From contig OY725493.1 of assembly GCA_963281255.1 (NCBI GenBank), forward strand, positions 3,193,857 through 3,257,856: a stretch of DNA of 64,000 nucleotides, read 5' to 3'. Positions 1 to 10,421 of the stretch are shown here, in pieces (the first letter of the stretch is position 1; every line of letters starts with the position of its first letter). The notes beneath the pieces were generated by a model, which saw nothing but the letters and a program-made list of their open reading frames with translations, made no database searches and was not told where the DNA came from. The position numbers and the translations under genes were made by a program. Origin of the DNA: Aphrocallistes beatrix (lineage: Eukaryota; Porifera; Hexactinellida; Sceptrulophora; Aphrocallistidae).

Positions 1-120
1 TCACAATTAATCAGAAAATACTTCAGGCGCCCAAAGGGCGACTCAGGCCGAAACTTTGTGTCCGCCAGTTGCGCAGCGCAAGTAAGCGAAGTGCGCTTGT
101 AGTTTGACTCAAAAATACAT
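1..120 (-). repeat. MITE-D fragment (GC-rich block), reverse orientation
   Basis: Contains the GC-rich block (aagcg/cttcgctt, tgcgctgcg, tttgtgtccgcc) found in many other copies in this window, here in reverse. The family is called MITE-D here. A complete copy lies at 33610-34210. Confidence 0.6.
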
Positions 121-785
121 ATATTAAAAATGACTATGTGTTAGCGCCTATCCGTTTTGTCATTCAATTTTTCTATCTCCCACATTTTTTAGGACGAATA
201 GATGATTTCATTATAATATAGTTTTGTCTGAAAATGGATATCTACTATAGTATTTTCCTATTATAGATAATGTGTAACGCGATGAAAAACGGACAGTAAT
301 ATTTCATAGCCTCGGTTGAGAGTCCTTTGCATTTTACAAACGACTTGAGAATTCATTTGACCATCATTTTTTGTCTCTTCGCTGGTCACTCTAGTTGTGA
401 CTACAAACTGATCAGAAGAGTTGATTAACTAGCTGCAAACATGTAAACTCGATTTAATTAATCAACACAATTCAACCTAGTTAGAAAATGGAGAAGTTAT
501 AAAATAATGTGCACTCATTACTGATCATAGCAATTTTTAGCCTAACAAAAGAATTCATATTGTGGTAAAATATGTTTTAAGTACAAGGCACAATGAATAT
601 TTTCCCATATTCAAAATTATAAAATCCTAAATTAAACACTCACATGCCGACCCGGGGCCCTAGCTACCCTGGGCCCCCCGGTTTTACTCCAACTATCCCC
701 TTTCTCGCCAGCCCTGCTGTTATGGGTTAACAAGAACACAACATAATTAATATATATACTTGTACTTGTATATATATACAAACAT

Positions 786-1136
786 TAATCGAGTTTCAAT
801 AGTAACAAGCGCACTTCGCTTGAATGCACTGCGAGGCTGGAGGAAACTTTGTATCCGTTAGAGGCGCTTTTGGTCGCCTAGGAACACATTGATCAATTTG
901 AAGGTGGATCATATCCCAAATACGTCGGTTTATAAACGATATCGCTCGAAAGATGACCAAATTTTTTAATTTTTAGTGGTGATGATGACGTCATAACAGA
1001 ATGATGAGCCATCATTTTTTTAGAGTTGTGTCATATCTGAGATATATTAATATATACATTATATTAAAATTTCAGCCTTCTATCACTTCAAATGGCTAAG
1101 TTATAGTCGAAAAACAGAAATTTATAATTATAAATA
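786..1136 (+). repeat. MITE-D copy, left part, interrupted
   Basis: Matches the body of MITE-D: GC-rich block, tgatgacgtcataac, the stretch ending in 'aaatttcagcc', and the 'gtcgaaaaacagaaattt' segment. The rest of the copy resumes at about 1977-2130 (ccatgatgagtcgacattct, then the cagtttcttcaatcaattcg segment), so the intervening DNA looks like a later insertion. Confidence 0.6.
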
Positions 1137-1976
1137 GCCCCTCACAGACGGGCCAGAAGTGTGCTTCCACATTCCTTGGATGATGACACAATACATGCCA
1201 TCCAAGGAATTTGGAAGCACACTTCTAGCCCGTCTGTGAGGGGCTTTTCTTACATCAATTAAAGTTTGCAGGATTAAAATTGTGGAAGTAAATTTTGGAT
1301 GTGTCATCATGATGACGTCATAATAATTAATTAGCATAGTTTTGTATAGTCATCTACACTGAACACTTTATACAATATATGTTTATTTCTATTTCCTATC
1401 ATTTTAACTCTATTAGCCATTTATAATTATTGCTGTGTCATCATGATGACGTGAGCATAATTAATTAAGATAATTTTGTTGAGACATCTATATTAAACAC
1501 TTTATTGAACAATTGTTTATCTCCAACTAATTAATAATTTGAGCTCTAAATAGGCATTAATCATTAAAATTAGGCGATGATGACGTGAAAATTTTAAACC
1601 GAAAATTGCTCAGAGGTCCTATGTCCGATGGATCTAGGAATGAAAAATGAAAAAGGTTTTAGAGGGCCTCATACTTCACCAGTGTTACCAATCTCAAGCT
1701 TCTATCTCTTCTAGTTTTTGTGCAATAAGCAAAATAATGAAATCACAAAATGCTACGTAATGATTATGATTTAGCATATATTAAAAATCGTATGAGTAGG
1801 TGCACATCTACATATTTGTCCACTTCTTCACAAAATATTTCAGGGCGATATCTTTTGGTCTGTGCACCACTTACGGCCGGCTGGCCATACACCAGCACTC
1901 ATTTTAGTACTGTGCTACTATATTATTTTATTGGATTATAGATCCAATATAATAATATAGGAAGCACACTAAAAAA
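1137..1976 (+). mobile_element. Hairpin-bearing element H, copy 1
   Basis: Begins with a 46-bp inverted repeat (1137-1182 against 1199-1244, two mismatches, 16-nt spacer) and ends after a short palindrome around 1921-1945 and 'ggaagcacactaaaaaa'. A shorter copy with the same two ends is at 53098-53400. The sequence gtgtgcttcc near the start is repeated inverted near the end. It splits a MITE-D copy. No reading frame in it looks coding. The superfamily is unknown. Confidence 0.55.
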
Positions 1977-2130
1977 GGTAACAATTGCTTCATAATTCCA
2001 TGATGAGTCGACATTCTCCAAGAGGTCAGAACTTAGTGGAGCCATTGCCAAAAGACAGACCAAAGATCAGCATTTTGTGCCTGGCAGTTTCTTCAATCAA
2101 TTCGTTACAGAGATATAGATATATACACAC
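1977..2130 (+). repeat. MITE-D copy, right part
   Basis: Continues the MITE-D copy broken off at 1136: gatgagtcgacatt, gccaaaagac, cagtttcttcaatcaattcg and the TA-rich end are in the family order. Confidence 0.55.
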
Positions 2131-2135
2131 TTAGA

Positions 2136-2520
2136 CATGGCCAAAAGTATTGGAACACCATATTCTTTGCATCATAAGTAATACTAAAATGGGTCTATAT
2201 GGGACGCCAAAAACCACCAAATCTAACATCAATTCCCAATAATACACACTCGAATAAATCAATCTAGAAAGCTCCTATAGATAATCTTTCCAAAGCGCAA
2301 TTACTACGTAGTATCTGTATCACTTTGTGCCACTTGCCACCATTATATATTATGGAAACAAGTGGATCAAGGTAGCACAAGCGATATTAATTTCTTTAGG
2401 TATAATTGATGAATAGAAAACTACTAACTGAGTAACTCGAGTGTGTAGATTTCGAATTTGATATCAGATTTTCAGTAGCTGTCGTAAGTTTAATGATTTG
2501 GCCTCAATGGAGAGACTCAT
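2136..2520. repeat. Tc1-like relic repeat (second copy 43330-43680)
   Basis: 'ggccaaaagtattgg' resembles Tc1-type termini. The body (actaaaatgggtctat, aataatacacactcgaa, gtgtgtagatttcgaa) is shared with 43330-43680. There is no coding remnant. Inference: non-autonomous or fully eroded Tc1-type element. Confidence 0.35.
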
Positions 2521-2629
2521 TTTAGTATTACAAGCGTGCTTCGCATGCTTGCGCTCCGCGGCTTGCGGACACTTTGCGTCCGCAGAGACGGCCTGCGGGC
2601 CCCTGGAGTTACTCAATCTAGCCTATTTT

Positions 2630-3140
2630 GGGAAGATCCGAAAGTATAATATTCTAGATCTGCACCCCTGATAATCCCGTGTCAACCGTTGGAAGCTAGC
2701 CTATAGTATATTTTTGTAATTTGTTTTCTTTAGGTATCTATTGTAAGCAAAAATAAACAAATAATTTATCACATCGACCCGAAAATACAATATTCGAAAT
2801 CTACACCCCTAAAACCCGATGTCGACCGTTGGAAGCAAGTCTCTAGCATAATTTTCAAAATTCGTCAAATCGTGTGAAAATATACACAAAAACAGTTTTA
2901 CTGCCAAACACTATATTATAATTAAGACATCTATATAAGTTATTGCTTGAAGTATTAACAATGACAACCAACAATAGTGTTGTACAATGATTTCTATTGT
3001 AATAGTGAAGCCATACATAGTATTGTACACAAAAGGTGTGAAAAATTGCTTCTTATTTTTTCGCAGAGGTGTTAAAATTTCGCATAGATTTTCGAACTTA
3101 ATCGTGGATTCATCATTTGACACCTACAGTATGGCCAGTA
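2630..3140. repeat. Dispersed repeat E (second copy around 29370-30560)
   Basis: 'ctacacccctaaaacccgatgtc' type segments, 'accgttggaagc' and the AT-rich body ending 'ttcatcatttgacacctaca' recur in the same order at 29370-29424 plus 30072-30560, where a pogo MITE splits the copy. A 70-codon minus-strand frame lies inside but is not open in the second copy, so I do not call it a gene. Confidence 0.5.
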
Positions 3141-5007
3141 ATTATTAGAATTTTCTCAACTTCCTTAGAGGTCATCACGCGCGAATCAACTTTTTTTAAT
3201 GCAACAAAATTGTACCGGTATGTACAGGGTGGTCCACGGATAATCTACTGATTATAAAATATAGTTATATTTCAGGAATTTCATCTCAGTTTTTTAAGAA
3301 TGACCACTCGTTTTATTGCCGATATTTACACTGAGTTTAGGAATTTAAAATTATCCAAATTGGAACCATAGCATTTATGCTATGGATCTACATTATACAT
3401 GATTTTGAACTGTTGAATAAATACTAGAACGCATTGCTCTAGATAATATTTAAGATTGGTAAAGATAGCTGATGAAATCCTGGACAACTAGTACCTAGTA
3501 CTGGTTCAAAACACCATTATTATAACTTTAAAACACTATAACTAGCAAAATGGTCACAAAGAACGATTCTAAGCACATGATGTGAATGCTGTGACCATTT
3601 GAGTCGATTGGTGTCAAAGAAAATCATAGCATCAAGGTTTATTAAGTTAGAGCGATACAAAGGTTTGGTAATTGAAAATTTTGCAAAAATATCCGTTACA
3701 AGTTATTGCCCCATGTGACGGTTTTGGTACTGTTAAGGTCTTGGTATAAATTAGTATATGAGGATATATAATAGAGAAATACCAAATAGTATGCGAACAG
3801 TTAAATAATCTCGTATGGGAATAATCTCAGATATATATATTACCCGCGCAGGCCTATAGCTTGATATCAACGAAGGAATTTCACTGCTAATCTCCAATCT
3901 AGCAATTATCCCGATGCATGAACTCTAATATCACCCAAAAAGCCCCCTTTGTAATTTTTAAAGCTTTTAGGTGGAGAATAGGAAAGTTTAACGAGGATTT
4001 TTAGAAAATTTCAAAATCGACACAACTGGCTGAACACTAGCCTTTCCATTAATGGATGTTTCTAGAAGCCATCGATCAAGGTTTATTTTTCCCCGCGACC
4101 ATATTTTCTTTAACGAATGCCTACTCTCAAACAACTCAAGTCGATTTAAAAGTAGGAAATTGTGAAAAAAGCACCCATTTGAAATAGGAAGAATGTTGAA
4201 ATTTGGTATTCTAGACTAAAAAGTATTCAAATGAGCTCCTTGCATTATTTCTCACCTAAAATACCACTTGGTCTTAAAATTTGAAGAGTAATCTTTCCAA
4301 AAAGTCCATCCTAAAATCATTGTCATTCAGTTTACTCCAAAGTAATGTGTTGTATTAAAAATCCTCTTAATAACTTTTTTTTAAACAAGTAGAAATAGTA
4401 ATTGTGCGAGGTTATTTTTTTGGGTCAGAAAGAGTGCAAGAATGTCGTCTAGGATGCTTTTAAGTATGGAATAATAAGGATACATAAAATTGTTCATTAG
4501 GGTATTAGCTTAGTACCGTTTTACTTCGATATCTAGAAGAGCTATTGTTTACTAACAACTATTATATAAGTATTCATCGAAAATTGTTTGTAAAGCTTTA
4601 TCCTAGTTTTAACAGTTACAAGTATACAAGGATTCGAATAAAAACGCAAAGCAACAGTCATATAATGAGATATTCAACAATCACTTACTATATAAATAAA
4701 TCAGGCCTATTCAAAATATATTCAGTGTTATTCATCATAGTAGTAAATCTCTTAATTATCGTGTATAACAACTTAAGCTCTCGTAAATAACGGTTAAGGA
4801 TACCGAACTAAAAAATGCTTCGATTTGACTTGCAGCCTATGTTAATGGCACAAATTGTGCTCAAAAACCTAAAATAAATAATCATGAGGTGATAATGACG
4901 TTATAATTTCGTCATGAAATTACATTTTTATGAGACTCCAACTTTACGTATGAGTCAATGACAAAATACTCCAGTGTACCAAAAATCTGCTTTATCCGCG
5001 GGTCTTC
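3141..5007. other. No recognisable gene; eroded repeat sequence
   Basis: AT-rich DNA with only short frames. 'tacagggtggtccacgg' near 3224 resembles a mariner-type terminus. A stretch near 3965 (ggtggagaataggaaagttt) is shared with about 7808. I see no coding or RNA gene. Confidence 0.4.
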
Positions 5008-5220
5008 AATCATAGCCCTCTGTATATAAGGCCTACCATCTAAATCTCAAAGAATGGACTAGGAATGCTGTCGAAGATGGCTGAACTAATTCATGATCTG
5101 CCTAAAATCATTAACCAGGAAGAATAGTGCTTATATTACCAGCATATATAAATATGGTACCAAAGTACTAATATATGTTGCTAAAATTTTGATTAGTCAT
5201 CATATGATTGCGCAATATGG
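5008..5220. repeat. PAL-A family fragment
   Basis: 'catagccctctgtatataagg', 'atgctgtcgaagatggctgaa' and 'accagcatatataaatatgg' match one arm of the complete PAL-A element at 19821-20842. The other arm is missing. Confidence 0.55.
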
Positions 5221-5611
5221 AGTCGAATCAATGTACTCAATGAGTGGATGAAATGTGTCAACTCCCTGAATGACCAAAATTGAACAATTAGGTTAGAGTG
5301 TGATTCTAACTTGTATATATCCAGTGAGTTACGAATAATCCTAATTAATCAATAAAATCAAAGCAAACTGTTAAATCCTTGTATTCTGATTGGCTAATAC
5401 ATTTTGACACCTTTTGTGGAAAGGAGTGGAAATTTTTCATAATGGACCCAAGTTCAAATCTGGTGCAAATTGACCTAATATAATTTCCAGGAGCGAGCAG
5501 ACGGACGGACGGACGTTGCACACAGATCATGACATAAGGCATCTCCTATACAAGAGCTAACAAAAATATATTCAATATTCTACAAAAATGATGCATTTAT
5601 TTGTTATTCTA

Positions 5612-6663
5612 GGGCATTCAAAAAGACTATGGAGACTAATGTTAGAGGTTTTATTATTCGAAGTAATCCCCTCCTACTGCCACACACTTTCCTAATCTTT
5701 CAACCCACTGAATAAACGCTTTTCTGTACTCTTCTTCCGGGATAGATTTGAAGTACTTGTATAAAGCAGTTCCGGGGCATGTCTCGTTTCAAATTCTTTA
5801 CTCTGAATATAGATTTTCAGCTTTGGAAAGAGCCAAAGATCACAAGGAGCAAGGTCTGGTGAGTATGGAGGGTGAAGAAGTAATTATATCCCCTAGGATT
5901 TTAAAAAAATTTGGTAAGCTTGGCTGAGGAACTAGCGTTATCAATCAATATTTTAATCCATCTCATTCCAGCTTTTAGACGTGCCTGATTTACATTTTTA
6001 ATCAAGTTTAGTAGGATTTTGTAAAATAGGTAGCATTGATAGATTTACCACTCTCAGAAGATAATTGCAAACAATACCGCCACTATTGAAGAACATTGTG
6101 TACATTACATTCGGGGTTCTTGTCGGGAACTTGTGCTGTTATTTTTATCCCCTTTCACCCACGATCCCATTCTATACTTGCAATATGGAGTGAAGAACGG
6201 AACCCAAGTCTCATCACCAGTTATAATTTCTGACAGGCGCCTAGAATCACACTTATATGTTTTCAAGAACTTATTGGCTGTATTCACTCGAGTGAGCCTA
6301 TGTTTGTCACTGATATTATGTGGGCCCCATTTACCACAAATCGATTGGTAGCCAAGACGAATGGCCAGAATTGAATGAATTGCTCCCGATGATGTCTAAA
6401 TACTATGCGCTACTGATTGACAGTTAAAAACTTGTATTCCATCACCATACTCTCAATTATTGCAACATTATCTGGAGTGATATCGGTCTTCCTGAGTGAG
6501 GTAAATCTGTCACACTAGTATCTCCAGATTAAATCGTGTAACCCATCGTTCAATGTTGGATCTGGAAGGACAATCCATGCCTAGCATTTCCTGTAACTCA
6601 TTGTGAATGAGTACGGACTGGATGCTCTCCATTTCAAATTGAAATTGTCATCCTTACAAGCCA
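5612..6663 (-). pseudogene. mariner-like transposase remnant
   Basis: Read on the minus strand from an ATG near 6663 there are pieces of a Tc1/mariner transposase: an N-terminal helix-turn-helix-like region broken by frameshifts, then IITGDETWV at about 6210-6240, where the family has its first catalytic aspartate, followed by a short remnant. The C-terminal end near 5650-5700 resembles the conserved mariner tail. Stops and frameshifts throughout make it non-functional. The left end 'agggcattcaaaaag' resembles the termini of the mariner at 25251-26570. A full transposase is about 340 aa; the longest open piece here is 60 aa. Confidence 0.7.
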
Positions 6664-6844
6664 TTTTCTACAGGTATGCTGAAGTAGGTATGATGCAAAA
6701 AGCTGAAAAATCTAAATTTTCATTCAATCAATCCAAAATTAGGAACATTTTAAAATAAATTTATGGTTATATTCTATATGAAGAACTTTACAGCGGTAGT
6801 AATTAAAATATAATTCAAACCGCAAAACTTATCGATTGACTAAG

Positions 6845-7360
6845 TATCACAAGCGCAATTCGCTTTTTTGCGCTGCGCGGCAGGCGGACATTTTGTGTCC
6901 TACAGAGACACCCTTTGGGCGCCAGGCTCACATGGAATAGCGATAAGGAGGTAGCACGTCTAAATTCCTCTGTCGTACTGTTATAATCGAATTCACAAAA
7001 TCACAAAATTGGTCAATTTTCAATTTTTTATGCATAATGATGAGTCATGATTTTTAATGATTATTGGATCATATGTGAAGACTATTAATCTGAACAGTCT
7101 ATTCAATTTCAGCCTTCTATCACCTAAAATGGCGGGGTCATAGTCGAAAAACTGAAATTTCTAATTATAAAAGGTGACAATGACGTCATGGGTCCATAAC
7201 GAGTTGATATTTTCGTCTGAGGTCAGAACTTGCCTTAACCAAAGGACTCCCACATGCCACAAATCAGCATTCCTGGGCCTCGCAGTTTCTTCAATCAATT
7301 CATTGCAGAGATATAAATATATAAATACATACACATCAATCGAGTTTTAATAGTAAGGAT
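6845..7360 (+). repeat. MITE-D copy
   Basis: GC-rich block at the left (aagcgcaattcgct, gcgctgcgcgg, attttgtgtcc), the body with atgacgtcatgg, and the family's right terminus 'atcgagttttaatagtaagg' ending at 7360. Confidence 0.7.
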
Positions 7361-7910
7361 TATCATTCTCAGTTCTTGATTTGCTGTTACGTTATATGTT
7401 GTAGCTGTATTAAGCAAATGGGCGCTTAACAAATTGAGCCTAGATCCTGGACGAAACACCAAATAAGTAATTATTAAGTATTATAATGCCCTAATATATG
7501 GTTAAAAGTATTATAGTAAATAGCGTATATATAATCGTATGTTGAACAGTTTGAAGTCAATGTAACAAAATAATCTAAAATTTTTAAAAAGTTTCCGATA
7601 GTATAAGTTAAATTTAATGCGCCCTACTGGAAAAAAATATTCAGATCAATTGCTGTACTTAGTGTTTTAATCAATTGAGGTCTTGCCTTAGATAAACGAC
7701 TATAATCTAATAGGCGATTGAAGCAGTTTTCAATAGAACAAGTGGTTGCCTCATGTGACGATTTAGGTGTCCTCAAACCCCCGTTAGGTGACTTTGGGGC
7801 TCTGAGGTGGAGAATAGGAAAGTTTAACAAACATTTTGTCGAAACCAAGGCTTCTTTGAAATCTCGAAATGAACACAATTGTAAGAACACAAGACTAAAG
7901 CAGACATTAA

Positions 7911-9127
7911 GGTTGGTGTTTCCTTCCAGAACTAACTTTGAAAGTTTTCATTATTTTCTCCTGAAATTTTTTGTGGAAACTATTCTCGATGAGTTATCTG
8001 CAAAAATACACTTTTCGGGAGCCCAAGAAGTAAGAGAAAAATTGTTTTTTTCCCAAATGACCTAATTTATAGAGGACATTCAAGGAAACTTCAATGCCTT
8101 ATGCCTCTTTTGCTCAATTATTCTTACACAAAATGGTTGAATAAAGAAAATAATAGGAATAGAATTTTCAATTGTAACCCAAATAACTTTTTCTTTCAAA
8201 TTTCGTTTATACAAAATTTAGAGGCAGATTTTCGTAAGGAAAAATATTTTAACTTTATTCTAAAGTAGAATATCAAAAATCTGTCTCTATCATTTTGTTC
8301 TACGTGACGAGATCTTTCTAAAACCGTCGAGTTTTTAACTCTACGACCTTTGTAACTAGAGATTCCTCCTTTGTAAAATTGATTTTTTAAGTGCTAAAAA
8401 CAGGCTACAAAGCAATTTTCTTCGGAAAGGCTTGATTTCCATTTGTTTTTACGGTATTCTGATAATATATAACATCAAAACATCCTCAATCAACAACTTG
8501 TAGTAGTACTTAACTTCAAAATATGACATATCAAATATTTTCACATCATGACACCTTCAAAAGTGTGAAAAAGTTGACAGTTATCACTGGGGGCCCAAAA
8601 ATGACCATGTCCGATAGTTTCCGCCGAAATCCCATACCTATAACTTTATTTGACTATGCCAGGTCGTTATTTTAATACTGAATTCGTACTTAGCACTAAA
8701 TTTCCAGCAATTTGATATATATATTGACCATATTTGGAAATATTTGTGGTTGCCTTTTCCTAGCAACGGTCAGGAATGTTAAAAAATTCCTGGCCGTTGC
8801 TAGGCACGGTCAAACAAAAATGTTTCCAAATATGGTCAATATATATATCAAATTGCTGGAAATCTAGTGCTGAGCATGAATTCAGCATTAAAAAGATGAT
8901 CTGGCACTGTTTAAAGAAGTTAGAGCTGTGGGACATTTCGCATTTAAAATGTGTCGTTTTTGAGCGACACCAGGTGATACAAGTGGCTCAAAGTGGCGAA
9001 ATATTGGGGCTGGACTTATAAAAATCGGGATTATTGTTTAGAACCCCTATAAGGATCTAAAAATGATAAAAAAGCAATTTGGGCACATTTTTAATAAAAA
9101 ACAAGTTTCGCATGGGAAACACCAACC
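7911..9127. mobile_element. TTAA-flanked element, family T2, copy A
   Basis: Starts TTAA|GGTTGGTGTTTCC and ends GGAAACACCAACC|TTAA. The same ends (GGTTGGCCTTTCC type) bound copies at 35393-36565 and 37442-39620. The centre holds a palindrome around a 'tcctggccgttgctagg' core, present in all three. No transposase is encoded. TTAA target sites are known for piggyBac and Kolobok elements; which one applies here cannot be told. Confidence 0.7.
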
Positions 9128-9499
9128 TTAACATATTTTAAAGGGTATCGGAGTAATTTCGACGATATACTACATATCCTTACTATTAAAACTCGATTAA
9201 TGTGCATATGTGTATACGATTGGCTGATACTACATCTAGATTATAAAGCAAAACCATAAAATTATATTCTGATAACATAAAAATACAAATATGAGTATGA
9301 ATTTAAGACTTCTTCATTGCATGCTATTTGGTTGTCTTACTAATCTATTGTTATCATGTGGGAACCATATCCATACCATTTCTATATAAGTGTCACCAAA
9401 TATAATTCTTCATCATATTTCAGTAATATGTCTTCTTCATTATTAATACCAGCAGATAATCTTTTGAATATTTAGGATGATTACCACGTGGATTCACTG
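9128..9499. other. No gene recognised
   Basis: AT-rich DNA with a detached MITE-D terminus (tccttactattaaaactcg) at about 9178-9205. Nothing else was recognised. Confidence 0.4.
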
Positions 9500-10109
9500 C
9501 ACAAAGTATGCCTTTTTGTTATATCCGCCTATTGCCAAAAGATTTGCCTAAGAAAAATTTGCGACAGCCTCCTACTAATCTGGTGATTGACAGAGCTTAT
9601 AAGTTTTACAACGTAGATCTTCGCGCTGAGATAATTGATCTCTTTAAGCCAAAGGTATTATGTTGTAGTTGTAGAGGTTATCAGACTTAGAAAGTGGCAA
9701 ACTTAACAGACACCAATGGCATTCCGATAGATCTAATATTGAATCCAACCTAAATGCCGAAATTCCATGTAACATTACTCGTAAAGTGATTCTTTGTGTC
9801 CCTACAGATCAATGTCATATATGCAAAATATACTCGTCCTCCATGAATAATCATCTGTCAAAACTCGAGACACATGTCCTAATCCTGGTAGGCCTTTAGA
9901 ACAATCTCCTGTCAGACTAATGTGCAGCAGGTGTGGAATGTCTAATGATGTCCATGATATCGACTTTGCAAACGAGTTATGAAACGCCCACAATCTTCTC
10001 GGCAGGCTGGAAAACTCTTCGCAGGAAGGGTAGAGTCTCGTGGATGCACTGAAAATCTCACTACTAACTTCGTGGTAAGTAGTCTCGAAGGTTCAGTTAG
10101 TGACAATAG
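9500..10109 (+). pseudogene. Decayed transposon gene, upstream part
   Basis: Short open pieces in shifting frames, for example CSRCGMSNDVHDID near 9930 and NAHNLLGRLENSSQEG near 9988. I associate these with an uncharacterised transposon protein family of cnidarian and insect genomes that has a Cys-containing segment upstream of a long catalytic-like region. The frame is broken many times. The P element at 10117-13595 separates it from 13603-15040. The family assignment rests on memory of conserved patterns and is uncertain. Confidence 0.4.
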
Positions 10110-10116
10110 CCTTATC
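10110..10116. repeat. Target-site duplication, left (P element)
   Basis: CCTTATC immediately before the left inverted repeat; repeated at 13596-13602. Confidence 0.85.
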
Positions 10117-10188
10117 CGTGACCTACGTTATAATAAGGCTTATTCACTGGACTTTGGATTTGTACCATGGATATTTTCGAAGGCCATT
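10117..10188 (+). repeat. Left terminal inverted repeat of P element
   Basis: The reverse complement matches 13524-13595 at 70 of 72 positions. Confidence 0.93.
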
Positions 10189-10421
10189 TTGTTAATTACC
10201 CATAATCTTGAAAATTTCCTTAAATGGTAATTAGCAATGCATTTCCTCATACAACAATAGCTATATTATATTATAAAATATTCTAAATTAGTTAAATGTT
10301 TCCATTGTGCTGGCGTATATGGCTAGAGAATATTATTATTCTCATTACGTATATTTTTCCCCCAGTCAATTGATTTAAAAAAATATTTTTTATATTTTAT
10401 GAGTTTAGATTATTAAACAAC

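Noticed and set aside
4545-4790. 81-codon plus-strand frame
   Set aside because: Low-complexity AT-rich codons (I, Y, N, S, K) as expected by chance; no motif or neighbour support.
7718-8065. 115-codon plus-strand frame
   Set aside because: Runs from unrelated sequence across the TTAA boundary at 7911 into a T2 element, so it cannot be an old gene.
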